Part shown: in pieces, positions 17,460 to 26,583 of the stretch
How positions within the stretch are numbered: the first letter of the stretch is position 1
Layout of the letters: each line of letters begins with the position of its first letter
Assembly: GCA_000245075.1 (NCBI GenBank)
Contig: JH599920.1
Location: 1 to 64,000, forward strand
DNA length: 64,000 nucleotides
Direction: 5' to 3'
Source of the DNA: Acetobacteraceae bacterium AT-5844
GTDB taxonomy: Bacteria; Pseudomonadota; Alphaproteobacteria; Acetobacterales; Acetobacteraceae
The notes under the pieces: model-generated
Databases searched by the model: none
Seen by the model: the letters and a program-made list of their open reading frames with translations, nothing else
Told to the model about the DNA's origin: nothing
Program-made: the position numbers and the translations under genes

Positions 17460-20129
17460 ATGCAGAAGTGGGTGTATGGCTTCGGCGCAGGCCGGAACGA
17501 CGGCAAGGCGGAGATGCGCAACCTGCTGGGGGGCAAGGGCGCCAACCTGGCGGAAATGGCTTCCATCGGCCTGCCGGTTCCGCCCGGCTTCACCATCACC
17601 ACGGAAGTCTGCACCTATTACTACGCGCATGAGAAGCAGTACCCGGCGGAGCTGAAGGCGCAGGTGGCGGAAGCCCTGGCGCGCATCGAGGACGCCGTTG
17701 GGCTGAAATTCGGGGATGAGGCGAAGCCGCTGCTGGTGTCCGTCCGCTCCGGTGCCCGCGTCTCCATGCCGGGCATGATGGACACGGTTCTCAACCTCGG
17801 CCTGAACGACCGCACGGTGGAAGGCCTCGCCGCCGCCTCCGGCGACCCGCGCTTCGCCTGGGACAGCTACCGCCGCTTCATCCAGATGTACGGCTCGGGG
17901 GGGCTCGGGGTGGACCACCACCGGTTCGAGGAAATTATCGAGGACGCGAAGCTCGATAAGGGCCTCTCCGAGGATACCGAGTTGACGGCCGAGGACTGGA
18001 AGCGCGTCGTCTCCGAATACAAGGAGATGGTGCAGCAGGTGCTGGGCAACCCCTTCCCGCAGGAGCCGGAAGCGCAGCTCTGGGGCGCCATCGGCGCCGT
18101 GTTCGGCAGCTGGATGAACCAGCGCGCCAACACCTATCGCCGCCTGCACGACATCCCGGCCGATTGGGGCACGGCGGTGAACGTCCAGGCGATGGTCTTC
18201 GGCAATATGGGCGATGATTGCGCGACGGGCGTCTGCTTCACGCGCGATCCCTCGACCGGCGAGAACATTTTCTACGGCGAGTATCTGATCAACGCCCAGG
18301 GCGAGGATGTGGTGGCGGGCATCCGCACGCCGCAGCCCATGTCCAAGGCCCGCGCCAAGCCGAATGAGCGCAGCATGGAAGATGCCATGCCCGCCGCTTA
18401 CGCCGAATTGGTGAAGGTCCGTGAGACGCTGGAAAAGCACTACACGGACATGCAGGACATCGAGTTCACGGTGCAGCAGAACAAGCTGTACATGCTGCAG
18501 ACGCGCAACGGTAAGCGCACCGCCGCCGCCAGCCTGAAGATCGCCGTGGACATGGCGCAGGAAGGGCTGATCGACCGCAAGGAAGCGGTGAAGCGCGTTG
18601 CGCCGGCCTCGCTGGATCAGCTGCTGCACCCGACGCTGGACCCGAAAGCGTCGCGCAAGCTGCTCTCCAAGGGCCTGCCGGCCTCGCCGGGCGCAGCCTG
18701 CGGGGTGGTGGTGTTCTCCGCTGATGAGGCCGAGGCGCGCGCGGCCAAGGGCGAGAGCGTCATCCTGGTGCGTATCGAGACCAGCCCGGAAGACATTCAC
18801 GGCATGCACGCCGCCAAGGGCATTCTTACCACGCGCGGCGGCATGACCAGCCACGCGGCGGTGGTGGCGCGCGGCATGGGCCGGCCCTGCGTGGCGGGCG
18901 CCGGCGGCATCATTGTGGACTATCACAGCCAGCAGCTCTCGGCGGGCGGGCAGATCGTCAATGGCGGCGACATCATCACGCTGGATGGCGCGACGGGCGA
19001 GGTATTCATCGGCGCTGTCGCGATGGTGGAGCCGCAGCTCTCCGGCGATTTCGCCACGCTGATGGGCTGGGCGGATGAAGTGCGCCGCCTGCACATCCGC
19101 GCCAATGCCGAGACGCCGCTGGACGCCGATACGGCACGTAAGTTCGGCGCCGAGGGCATCGGCCTCTGCCGTACCGAGCACATGTTCTTCGACCCCGAGC
19201 GCATCGGCGCCGTGCGGCAGATGATCATGAGCGAGAGCGAAGGCGGCCGCCGCGACGCGCTGGCCAAGCTGCTGCCGTTCCAGCGGGAGGATTTCATCAA
19301 GCTGTTCCGCATCATGGCGGGGCTGCCGGTGACGATCCGCCTGCTTGATCCGCCGCTGCATGAATTCCTGCCACACCGGGAGGAAGAACTGGCCGAGGTC
19401 GCGGAGCATCTGGGCGCCGATCTGGCGACCATGAAGCGCCGGGCGGCCGAGCTCTCCGAGGCCAACCCGATGCTGGGCCATCGCGGCTGCCGCCTCGGCG
19501 TGACCTATCCCGAGATCTACGAGATGCAGGCGCGTGCCATCTTCGAGGCCGCCGTGGCCATCGCGAAGGAAACGGGCAAGGCGCCGGTGCCGGAGATCAT
19601 GATTCCGCTTGTGGGCATGCGGAAGGAGCTGGAGCTTACCCGCGCCCAGGTGGACAAGGTGGCGAAGGAGGTCTTCTCGGAGACCGGCCAGGCCATCGAG
19701 TATTTCGTCGGCACCATGATCGAGCTGCCGCGCGCCTGCCTGACGGCGGACAGTATCGCCGAGGTCGCGGATTTCTTCTCCTTCGGCACCAACGACCTGA
19801 CGCAGACGACCTTTGGCCTCTCCCGCGACGATGCGGGCAAGTTCCTGCCCTACTATGTGGACAAGGGCATCCTGCCGAAGGACCCCTTCGTCTCGCTGGA
19901 TGTGGATGGCGTCGGCGCGCTGGTGAAAATCGCCAAGGAGAAGGGGCGGGGCGTGAAGAACGACCTCAAGCTCGGCATCTGCGGCGAGCATGGCGGCGAC
20001 CCGGCCTCGATCCAGTTCTGCGAGAGCGTCGGGCTCGACTATGTGTCCTGCTCGCCCTACCGCGTACCCGTCGCGCGGCTGGCGGCGGCGCAGGCGGCGC
20101 TGGCCGGCGGCGTCGACCGCACGGCCTGA
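17460..20129 (+). CDS. ppdK: Pyruvate, phosphate dikinase
   Basis: An 889-residue PPDK interconverting pyruvate + ATP + phosphate and phosphoenolpyruvate + AMP + pyrophosphate. The N-terminal ATP-grasp part begins WVYGFGAGRNDGKAEMRNLL with GGKGANLAEM. The central swivelling domain has the phospho-His block TTRGGMTSHAAVVARGMG. The C-terminal PEP/pyruvate barrel has GLCRTEHMFF and GICGEHGGDPASIQF with the catalytic Cys. AGGGA lies eight bases before the ATG. The glyQ-glyS-ppdK order recurs in alphaproteobacteria. Confidence 0.97.
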   Translation: MQKWVYGFGAGRNDGKAEMRNLLGGKGANLAEMASIGLPVPPGFTITTEVCTYYYAHEKQYPAELKAQVAEALARIEDAVGLKFGDEAKPLLVSVRSGARVSMPGMMDTVLNLGLNDRTVEGLAAASGDPRFAWDSYRRFIQMYGSGGLGVDHHRFEEIIEDAKLDKGLSEDTELTAEDWKRVVSEYKEMVQQVLGNPFPQEPEAQLWGAIGAVFGSWMNQRANTYRRLHDIPADWGTAVNVQAMVFGNMGDDCATGVCFTRDPSTGENIFYGEYLINAQGEDVVAGIRTPQPMSKARAKPNERSMEDAMPAAYAELVKVRETLEKHYTDMQDIEFTVQQNKLYMLQTRNGKRTAAASLKIAVDMAQEGLIDRKEAVKRVAPASLDQLLHPTLDPKASRKLLSKGLPASPGAACGVVVFSADEAEARAAKGESVILVRIETSPEDIHGMHAAKGILTTRGGMTSHAAVVARGMGRPCVAGAGGIIVDYHSQQLSAGGQIVNGGDIITLDGATGEVFIGAVAMVEPQLSGDFATLMGWADEVRRLHIRANAETPLDADTARKFGAEGIGLCRTEHMFFDPERIGAVRQMIMSESEGGRRDALAKLLPFQREDFIKLFRIMAGLPVTIRLLDPPLHEFLPHREEELAEVAEHLGADLATMKRRAAELSEANPMLGHRGCRLGVTYPEIYEMQARAIFEAAVAIAKETGKAPVPEIMIPLVGMRKELELTRAQVDKVAKEVFSETGQAIEYFVGTMIELPRACLTADSIAEVADFFSFGTNDLTQTTFGLSRDDAGKFLPYYVDKGILPKDPFVSLDVDGVGALVKIAKEKGRGVKNDLKLGICGEHGGDPASIQFCESVGLDYVSCSPYRVPVARLAAAQAALAGGVDRTA

Positions 20130-20140
20130 ACGGCCCAGGC

Positions 20141-20163
20141 GGAGGGAGGCCTTTCCTCCCTCC
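20141..20163. terminator. Hairpin between convergent ppdK and argO
   Basis: A 9-base perfect stem GGAGGGAGG / CCTCCCTCC with a five-base loop, directly after the ppdK stop and before the argO stop at 20170. It is well placed to end both transcripts; the T run is poor. Confidence 0.55.
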
Positions 20164-20169
20164 AGTCGT

Positions 20170-20793
20170 TCATGGGTGGGTGGCCCGCAGCAGCAGGCCG
20201 GCCGCCAGCACTAACATTGTTGTCCCCACAACGGCTTCCAGCACTTTCCAGGCGGCCGGGCGGGCGAAGACGGGGGCCAGCATGCGGCCTCCGAAGCCCA
20301 GTGCGCAGAACCAGGCGAGGCTCGCCAGGGCGGCACCCAGCACGAAGACCGGCCTTGCCGCCACCGGCTCCGCGGCGCCGATCGAGCCGACCAACAGCAC
20401 CGTATCCAGATAGACATGCGGGTTGAGCAGGGTGAAGCCCGCGGCCTGGCCGAGTGCGCTGGCCAGCGGCAGGGCTTGGTTCCCCCGTGCGGCCACCAGC
20501 GCCTCGGGCGCCATGGCGCGGCGGAAGGCGCCGATGCCGTACCATGCGAGGAAGCCAGCCCCGCCGAGGGAAAGCGCCAGCCGAAGCTGCGGCGCCTGCC
20601 CCAACAAGGCGCCGAGCCCGGCCACGCCCGCCATGATCAGCAGGGCGTCGATGCTGGCGCAGAACAGGACGATGGGGCCGACATGTTCGCGCCGGAGCGC
20701 CTGGCGCAGCACGAACATGTTCTGCGCGCCAATGGCGATGATCAGCGCGGCGGAGACGGTGAAGCCGTGGATGAAGCTGGTGGCGTGAAGCAT
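20170..20793 (-). CDS. argO: LysE/ArgO family amino acid exporter
   Basis: A 207-residue membrane protein of the LysE family with about six hydrophobic segments. It begins FIHGFTVSAALIIAIGAQNM, which contains the family-typical IGAQNMFVLRQ. The middle holds FTLLNPHVYLDTVLLVGSIG, which is characteristic of LysE/ArgO rather than RhtB. It should export basic amino acids (Arg, Lys) from the cytoplasm. It is transcribed divergently from an ArgP-like LysR regulator 73 bases away, the usual arrangement, and is probably activated by it. Confidence 0.93.
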   Translation of the reverse strand: MLHATSFIHGFTVSAALIIAIGAQNMFVLRQALRREHVGPIVLFCASIDALLIMAGVAGLGALLGQAPQLRLALSLGGAGFLAWYGIGAFRRAMAPEALVAARGNQALPLASALGQAAGFTLLNPHVYLDTVLLVGSIGAAEPVAARPVFVLGAALASLAWFCALGFGGRMLAPVFARPAAWKVLEAVVGTTMLVLAAGLLLRATHP

Positions 20794-20866
20794 GGGCGCC
20801 GGATTGCCCGCGCCCGCCTCTGTAGTAAAACTAAAATCCCTAATCGTGATGAAGCGCAGCTAAATC
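20794..20866. promoter_or_regulatory. Divergent argO/argP control region
   Basis: A 73-base gap between divergent argO and argP, more A/T-rich than its surroundings (TAGTAAAACTAAAATCCCTA near 20823). LysR-type regulators generally bind such shared regions and control both genes. I cannot place an exact operator. Confidence 0.5.
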
Positions 20867-21766
20867 ATGCTGGACTATGCCGCCCTCGCTGCCCTGGCCG
20901 CCGTGGTGCGGGAAGGCAGCTTTGAGAAGGCCGCCACGGCTCTGGGCGTGACGCCTTCTGCCATCTCCCAGCGCGTGCGGGGGCTGGAGGAAAGGCTGGG
21001 CGCCGTGCTCGTGGTGCGTGGCCAGCCCTGCTTGCCCACCGGGCCGGGTGCGCGGCTTTGCGCCCATCTGCGGCAGGTCTCCCTGTTGGAGGATGAGCTG
21101 GCCTCCGGCATGCCGAATCTCGGCGAAGGGCGGGAGCGGATGACGCTGCGCGTGGCCGTGAACTCCGATAGCCTGGCGAGCTGGTTTCCCGCCGCCGTGA
21201 CGCGGTTCGCCGGTGAGAGCGACGCGCTCTTGGACCTGCTGCTGGACGATGAAGAGCACACGGCCGGGCGTTTGCGGGCTGGCGAGGTGCTGGCCGCCGT
21301 GACCACCGACCCTACCCCGGTGCAGGGATGCCGGACCACACCGCTGGGGATGCTGCCCTATGTCGCGGCCGCCAGCCCAGCTTTCGTGACGCGGTACTTT
21401 CCGGGCGGTATCACCACCGCCGCGCTCGCCCAGGCGCCCATCCTGCGATTCGACCGGCGGGACGCGTTGCAGGCCCGCTGGGCGGAAGCCGTGGCCGGGG
21501 TGACGCTGGAAGCACCGACCCATTGGGTGCCATCTACCGAGGGAATGCTGAATGTCAGCCTCGCCGGGCTGGGCTGGGCCATGGCCCCGCTCGCCACGGC
21601 GAAGTCCCATCTCACAGACGGCACGCTGGTGGAGCTGGTGCCGGGGCGGAGAATCGAGGTTCCGCTCTACTGGCAGCACCTCCGCCTGGGCGCGAAGGTG
21701 CTGGATGTTCTGACCGCCAGCGTCCGGCAGGCCGCGGCAGCGCGGTTGCTGCCCATGCCGTGCTGA
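20867..21766 (+). CDS. argP: LysR family regulator, ArgP type
   Basis: A 299-residue LysR-type regulator: N-terminal winged helix (FEKAATALGVTPSAISQRVR near residues 19-38, then GLEERLGAVLVVR) and a periplasmic-binding-protein-like effector domain from about residue 95. The opening MLDYAALAALAAVVREGSFE and VNSDSLASWFPAAV resemble ArgP/IciA, which senses Arg and Lys and activates argO. Divergence from argO supports the assignment. It ends eight bases before the convergent ygfZ. Confidence 0.93.
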   Translation: MLDYAALAALAAVVREGSFEKAATALGVTPSAISQRVRGLEERLGAVLVVRGQPCLPTGPGARLCAHLRQVSLLEDELASGMPNLGEGRERMTLRVAVNSDSLASWFPAAVTRFAGESDALLDLLLDDEEHTAGRLRAGEVLAAVTTDPTPVQGCRTTPLGMLPYVAAASPAFVTRYFPGGITTAALAQAPILRFDRRDALQARWAEAVAGVTLEAPTHWVPSTEGMLNVSLAGLGWAMAPLATAKSHLTDGTLVELVPGRRIEVPLYWQHLRLGAKVLDVLTASVRQAAAARLLPMPC

Positions 21767-21774
21767 GAGGTGGT

Positions 21775-22593
21775 TCAGCCCGCCTGTTCGGGCAGCCTGA
21801 TCCAAGCGGGGATATGCACCCGCAGTGTCGCCTCGCCGCAGGTGAAGGTGTCGCCCTCGGCCACGGGCATGCGCAGCAGCGCGAGGCCGAGGCCCTCCTG
21901 GCCAGACCGCATCTCGCCCACCTCGGCGCCGCCTTCGCGCAGCACCGGCGTGCCGCGCGCCGGCAGGGGACCTTCCACATGGACGGGGAAAAAGCGCTTC
22001 TTCAGCAAGCCGCGATATTTGGTCCGGGCCGTGAGTTCCTGGCCCATATAGCAGCCCTTGCTCCAGGAGACGCCGGCCAGCTCGTCGAAGCCGGCTTCCA
22101 GCAGCGTGCTCTTCTCGCTCTCCATATCCTTGCTGCCATCCGGCAGGCCGAGGGCGAGGCGGTGGCGGTCGTAATCGGCGGGCGAGGCATCTCCGGCGGC
22201 GGCAGAAGGAGTGAGGGCGCGCCAGCCGGCCTCCGGGTGGCGCGGGTCCGGGGTGGAGATGCCGTCCGGCGCGGGCGTGCCGGCCCAACCGGCCTGGACG
22301 GCCCAGCCTTCCGCCACCGCCAGCGCCACCTTGGAGCGGAGCCGGAAACGCGAGAGTCGCTGTACGAGCATTGGGGCCTGGGCGGCTTCCACGTCCAGCA
22401 GCAGGCGCTCGCCATCGGCGAAGATGAAAAAGTCCGCCAGCCACTTTCCCTGCGGAGTCAGCAGGGCTGTCCAGACGGCGCGGCCCGGCGCGGCCAGGGC
22501 GACATCGTTGGAAACCAGGCCTTGCAGGAAGGCCACGCGGTCCTCGCCGGTGAGTTCCACAACGGCGCGGTCTGGAAGGGTCGTCTGGGGCAT
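21775..22593 (-). CDS. ygfZ: Folate-binding YgfZ-type Fe-S cluster assembly factor
   Basis: A 272-residue YgfZ/GcvT-like protein that binds tetrahydrofolate and helps maintain certain iron-sulfur enzymes. The signature KGCYMGQELTARTKYRG near residue 190 holds the conserved Cys of the KGC-Y-x-GQE motif. The N-terminus has ELTGEDRVAFLQGLVSNDV and LLTPQGKWLADFFIF, typical of the GcvT-T fold. The ATG at 22593 is family-consistent; longer upstream frames are not. It is divergent from the glycosyltransferase cluster. Confidence 0.93.
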   Translation of the reverse strand: MPQTTLPDRAVVELTGEDRVAFLQGLVSNDVALAAPGRAVWTALLTPQGKWLADFFIFADGERLLLDVEAAQAPMLVQRLSRFRLRSKVALAVAEGWAVQAGWAGTPAPDGISTPDPRHPEAGWRALTPSAAAGDASPADYDRHRLALGLPDGSKDMESEKSTLLEAGFDELAGVSWSKGCYMGQELTARTKYRGLLKKRFFPVHVEGPLPARGTPVLREGGAEVGEMRSGQEGLGLALLRMPVAEGDTFTCGEATLRVHIPAWIRLPEQAG

Positions 22594-22678
22594 GGCGCAG
22601 ATTTGGCCCGTTACGCCCCGGGTGCAAGGCAGGCTGACGCTGTGCAGCGCGCGAAGCCGTGCTAATCCGCCCGCGACC

Positions 22679-23599
22679 ATGCGGATTCTGTTCATCACCT
22701 CCACCCGGATCGGCGATGCGGTGCTCTCCACCGGCTTGCTGGACCATTTGCTGCGCACCCATCCGGATGCCCGCGTCACCGTGGCCTGCGGGCCCGTGGC
22801 GGAAGGGGTGTTCACCCGCATGCCCAACCGGGTGGAGACCATCGTCCTCCGCAAGAAGCCCTTCTCCGGCCACTGGTTCGGGCTGTGGGCGAAGGTGGCG
22901 CGCACGCGGTGGGACCTGGTGGTGGATCTGCGCGGCTCGGCGCTGGCCTGGCTGGTTCCCGCCCGTCGCCGCGCGGTGATGCAGGGCGGCCGGCGTCCTG
23001 GCCACCGGCTGCTGCATCTGGCGGGCACGCTGGATCTCTCGCCCGCGCCCAACCCGGTGGCGTGGTTCGACAAGACGGATATCGCCCGCGCCGATGCGCT
23101 GCTGGGCGCCGGGCGGCAGCCGTTTATTGCATTGGGGCCCAGCGCCAATTGGGCCGGCAAGGTCTGGCCGCCGGAACGCTTCGTGGCGCTCTTCAAGGCT
23201 TTGACGGCTCCGGGCGGCCCCTTGCCCGGTGCACGCGCCGTGGTGCTGGGTGGGCCGGGGGCACAGGAGGCGGCGATGGTCGCGCCGGTGCTCGAGGCGC
23301 TGCCGGATGCCATCGACCTCGCAGGCAAGCTGGAGCTGCACGAGGCGGCGGCGGTGCTCGCCCGTTGCGCTCTGTTCGTCGGGAATGATTCGGGGCTGAT
23401 GCATCTTTCCGCGGCTACCGGCGCTCCCACCCTGGGGCTGTTCGGCCCCACGCCCGCCAGCGAATACGCGCCGGTTGGACGTGCCGCGCGGGCGGTGTTG
23501 GCGCGCGGCACGCCGGGCGAGACGCCGATGGAGGCCCTGCCGGTGGAGGATGCCTTGCAAGCCGCACGCGAATTGCTGGCCCTGGAGGCCGCGGCATGA
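22679..23599 (+). CDS. Glycosyltransferase family 9 (heptosyltransferase-like)
   Basis: A 306-residue GT9 enzyme. The N-terminus MRILFITSTRIGDAVLSTGL is the ADP-heptose:LPS heptosyltransferase pattern (family R-x-x-x-IGD). The C-terminal donor-binding part has IALGPSANWAGKVWPPERF and LFVGNDSGLMHLSAATGAPT followed by LGLFGPT. It probably adds heptose or a related sugar to the LPS core at the inner face of the inner membrane. Its stop overlaps the next GT start by four bases (ATGA), so the two are translationally coupled. Confidence 0.9.
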   Translation: MRILFITSTRIGDAVLSTGLLDHLLRTHPDARVTVACGPVAEGVFTRMPNRVETIVLRKKPFSGHWFGLWAKVARTRWDLVVDLRGSALAWLVPARRRAVMQGGRRPGHRLLHLAGTLDLSPAPNPVAWFDKTDIARADALLGAGRQPFIALGPSANWAGKVWPPERFVALFKALTAPGGPLPGARAVVLGGPGAQEAAMVAPVLEALPDAIDLAGKLELHEAAAVLARCALFVGNDSGLMHLSAATGAPTLGLFGPTPASEYAPVGRAARAVLARGTPGETPMEALPVEDALQAARELLALEAAA

Positions 23600-24630
23600 G
23601 AATCGCCCAGATCATGGCCGGGGCGAAGACCGGCGGGGCGGAAGGGTTCTATGAGCGTCTGACCATCGCCTTGCACAAGGCAGGGGAAGAAGTGCTGCCG
23701 GTGATTCGCAAGAATCCGGCGCGGGCGGCGCGCCTCGCCGTGCATGGGCTGGCGCCGGTGCAACTGGGTTTTGGCGGACCGCTGGACGTGTTGACCAAGC
23801 CGCGTCTCTCTCTGCTGCTCCGGCACTACCGCCCACAGGTCGCCATCGCCTGGATGAACCGCGCCGCGCGCCACACCCCGGCGGGGGATTGGACGCTGGT
23901 CGGGCGGCTCGGCGGCTATTACGACCTGAAGTACTACAAGCGCTGCGACCATCTGGTCGCCAATACGCGGGACCTGGTGCGCTGGATTGTCGGCAAGGGC
24001 TGGCCGTCAGAGCGCGTGCACTACCTGCCGAACTTCGCTGATGATTTCACGGGTGTGCTGCCGGCGGAGCTGGATCTCTCCGAGGGCGCACCGAAGCTGC
24101 TGGCCCTGGGCCGCCTGCACCGGAACAAGGGTTTCGATACCTTGCTGAGGGCGCTGGCGCTGTTGCCGGGCGCCGAACTCGCCATCGCGGGCGATGGGCC
24201 GGAGAAGGCGGCGCTCGAGAAGCTGGCGGCGGAGCTGGGCGTGGCGCCGCGCGTGCGCTTCCTGGGCTGGCGGCAGGATGCCGGCGCGTTGCTTTCGGCC
24301 TGCGACGTGTTCGTCTGTTCTTCTCGCCATGAGCCGCTTGGCAACATCGTGCTGGAGGCCTGGAGCGCGCAGAAGCCCGTGGTCGCGGTGGCGTCCCAGG
24401 GGCCATCCGAACTGATCGAGCAGGGCCGCACGGGCTTGCTGGTACCGCAGGAATCGCCCCAGGCGTTGGCCGAGGGCATCTCCGCGCTGCTCACCGATCC
24501 CTCCCGTGCCGAGGCCATGGCTGCCGCCGGGCGCGCCGCCTGGGAGGCTGAGTATGCCGAGGCGCCGGTGCTGGCCCAGTGGCGCGATCTGTTGCAGCGT
24601 ATCGCCGCACCGGCCGTGAAGGAGGGCTGA
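23596..24630 (+). CDS. Glycosyltransferase family 4
   Basis: A 344-residue GT-B retaining glycosyltransferase. The N-terminus is MRIAQIMAGAKTGGAEGFYE; the C-terminal group-1 domain has LLALGRLHRNKGFDTLLRAL, then LAIAGDGPEKAALE and the E-x7-E region HEPLGNIVLEAWSAQKPVVA. Donor and acceptor are unknown. Overlap with the preceding GT9 gene and closeness to asnB point to LPS core or O-glycan synthesis. Confidence 0.9.
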   Translation: MRIAQIMAGAKTGGAEGFYERLTIALHKAGEEVLPVIRKNPARAARLAVHGLAPVQLGFGGPLDVLTKPRLSLLLRHYRPQVAIAWMNRAARHTPAGDWTLVGRLGGYYDLKYYKRCDHLVANTRDLVRWIVGKGWPSERVHYLPNFADDFTGVLPAELDLSEGAPKLLALGRLHRNKGFDTLLRALALLPGAELAIAGDGPEKAALEKLAAELGVAPRVRFLGWRQDAGALLSACDVFVCSSRHEPLGNIVLEAWSAQKPVVAVASQGPSELIEQGRTGLLVPQESPQALAEGISALLTDPSRAEAMAAAGRAAWEAEYAEAPVLAQWRDLLQRIAAPAVKEG

Positions 24631-24637
24631 ACAGCGC

Positions 24638-26395
24638 ATGTGCGGCATTGCCGGCCTGATCCTGCGACAGGGCATGACCCCGGACGCCACGGTGTTGCAG
24701 CGGCTGACGCGCGCGCTCGCGCATCGTGGGCCGGATGGGGCGGGGCATCATGTGTCCGGCCCGGTGGCGCTGGCGCATACGCGGTTGGCGATCATTGACC
24801 TGACCACGGGGGACCAGCCGCTTTTTGCCGGGCCCGCCGCGCTGGTCGGCAATGGCGAGGTGTATAACTACCGCGAGCTGCGGGCGGACAATGCGCTGGT
24901 CTGCGCCACCGGCAGCGATTGCGAGCCGCCGCTGCATCTGTTCCGGCGCGACGGCATCGGCTTCGCGGATGGGCTGCGGGGCATGTATGCGCTGGCCGTC
25001 CATGACCGGTCCTCACGCCAGGTGGTGCTGGCGCGGGACCCGTTCGGCATCAAGCCCATGTACCTGGCGGAGATTCCCGGTGGCATGGCCTTCGCCTCCG
25101 AGCCCCAGGCGCTGATCGCCGCCGGGCTGGTGGCGCCGCGTGTCCGGGCGGAGGCACGGTCTGAACTCTTGCAGATGCAGTTCACGACCGGGGCGGAGAC
25201 GATCTTCGAGGGCATCACGCGTCTACTGCCGGGGGAGACGGTCGCGCTGGGCGAGGGAAGCGTTCTGGAGCGCCACCGCCGCGCCGCGCTGCCCGAGGGC
25301 GGCCCTGTCGCGGTGACGGAGGAAGAGGCGCTGGCGCGCTTCGAGGCTGCCTTCCGCGACAGTGTGGATCTGCATCAGCGCAGCGACGTGCCCTACGGCA
25401 TGTTCCTCTCGGGCGGCACGGACAGCGCGGCGGTGCTGGCCATGATGTCCCGGCTCAACCAGCAGCCCGTACTGGCCTTCACGGCGGGGTTCGACGTGCC
25501 GGGGGCGGCCGATGAGCGGGCGCATGCCGCGGCCATGGCCAAGGCGGCCGGCGCCCGGCACGAGACCATCACCGTGGCGCAGGCCGAGGTATGGCGGCAC
25601 CTGCCGGAGATCGTGGCCGGCATGGATGACCCGGCGGCGGATTACGCCATCATCCCCACCTGGTTCCTGGCGCGCCGGGCGCGGCAGGATGTGAAGGTGG
25701 TGCTCTCGGGTGAGGGCGGGGACGAGATGCTGGGCGGCTATGGCCGCTACCGTGCCGCCATGCGGCCGTGGTGGCTGGGCGGCAAGGCGCCGCGCACCCA
25801 TGGAGCGTTCGACCGGCTGGATGTGCTGCGCGAGCCACTGACCGGCTGGCGGGATGGCATGGTGGCCGCGGAGGCCGAGACGGCGCTGCCCGGCCGCACC
25901 CGGCTGATGGCAGCGCAGGCGCTGGACGTCGCGGACTGGTTGCCGAACGACCTGCTGATCAAGCTGGACCGCTGCCTGATGGCCCATGGTGTGGAAGGCC
26001 GCACGCCGTTCCTGGACAGCGCCGTGGCGGCGGCCAGCTTCCGGTTGCCGGATTCGCTGAAGGTGAGGAAAGGGGCGGGGAAGTATCTGCTGCGGCAGTG
26101 GCTGGCGCGGCATTTCCCGGCTTCCGAGCCCTTCCGCCCCAAGCAGGGCTTCACCGTGCCCGTGGGTGCCTGGATTGCCGGCGCGGCGGACCGGCTGGGC
26201 CCGATGGTGGCGGCGCAGGCCGGTGTCATGGAAATCGCCAGGCCGGAAAAGGTGACGGCGCTGTTCCGGGCGGCCGCAGGCAAGCGAGAGGGCTTCGCGG
26301 CCTGGCATCTGCTGTTCTACGCGCTGTGGCACCGCCGCCACGTGGAAGGGCGCCGGGCGGAAGGCGATGTCTTCGCGTTTCTAGGGCAGGGCTGA
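24638..26395 (+). CDS. asnB: Asparagine synthase (glutamine-hydrolysing), AsnB-like
   Basis: A 585-residue two-domain amidotransferase. The N-terminal class II glutaminase starts MCGIAGLILRQG with Cys2 as nucleophile, and RGPDG and GNGEVYNYREL follow. The C-terminal synthetase domain has the PP-loop SGGTDSAAVLA near residue 257 and VVLSGEGGDEMLGGYGRYR near residue 350. It forms an amide from Asp, or from another carboxylate, using Gln and ATP. As the third gene of a glycosyltransferase run, it may instead amidate a sugar acid in surface polysaccharide, as related enzymes do. Free asparagine synthesis is equally possible. Confidence 0.9.
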   Translation: MCGIAGLILRQGMTPDATVLQRLTRALAHRGPDGAGHHVSGPVALAHTRLAIIDLTTGDQPLFAGPAALVGNGEVYNYRELRADNALVCATGSDCEPPLHLFRRDGIGFADGLRGMYALAVHDRSSRQVVLARDPFGIKPMYLAEIPGGMAFASEPQALIAAGLVAPRVRAEARSELLQMQFTTGAETIFEGITRLLPGETVALGEGSVLERHRRAALPEGGPVAVTEEEALARFEAAFRDSVDLHQRSDVPYGMFLSGGTDSAAVLAMMSRLNQQPVLAFTAGFDVPGAADERAHAAAMAKAAGARHETITVAQAEVWRHLPEIVAGMDDPAADYAIIPTWFLARRARQDVKVVLSGEGGDEMLGGYGRYRAAMRPWWLGGKAPRTHGAFDRLDVLREPLTGWRDGMVAAEAETALPGRTRLMAAQALDVADWLPNDLLIKLDRCLMAHGVEGRTPFLDSAVAAASFRLPDSLKVRKGAGKYLLRQWLARHFPASEPFRPKQGFTVPVGAWIAGAADRLGPMVAAQAGVMEIARPEKVTALFRAAAGKREGFAAWHLLFYALWHRRHVEGRRAEGDVFAFLGQG

Positions 26396-26450
26396 CGACG
26401 CCCCGCTGGCAGCCAGACCGTGCTTTATGAAAAAATGGAAATATTCATCA

Positions 26451-26484
26451 CGCCTCTATCAGTTGTTTGACTGATCACGAGGCG
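26451..26484. repeat. Interrupted inverted repeat upstream of the two-TM protein gene
   Basis: Two paired blocks, CGCCTC and ATCAGT on the left, ACTGAT and GAGGCG on the right, separated by an asymmetric 1/3-base internal loop and closed by TGTTTG. It sits about 100 bases before the gene at 26584, in a stretch visibly richer in A/T. It could be an operator, a leader hairpin or the asnB terminator; no T run follows. Confidence 0.5.
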
Positions 26485-26583
26485 TTGATGAGAATTGCGG
26501 TGAGATTCGTAAGGTTTGTGCATAGTCCTCCTGATCTCGCTGGGCGAAATAGCGCCCGACAAGAACTGATGGAGACTATGGTC

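Noticed and set aside
17445-19991. 848-aa leftward ORF opposite ppdK
   Set aside because: Antisense shadow; no motif, and ppdK is unambiguous.
20840-23560. 906-aa leftward ORF spanning argP, ygfZ and GT9
   Set aside because: Crosses three well-supported genes on both strands; only the ygfZ region is coding on that strand, and in another frame.
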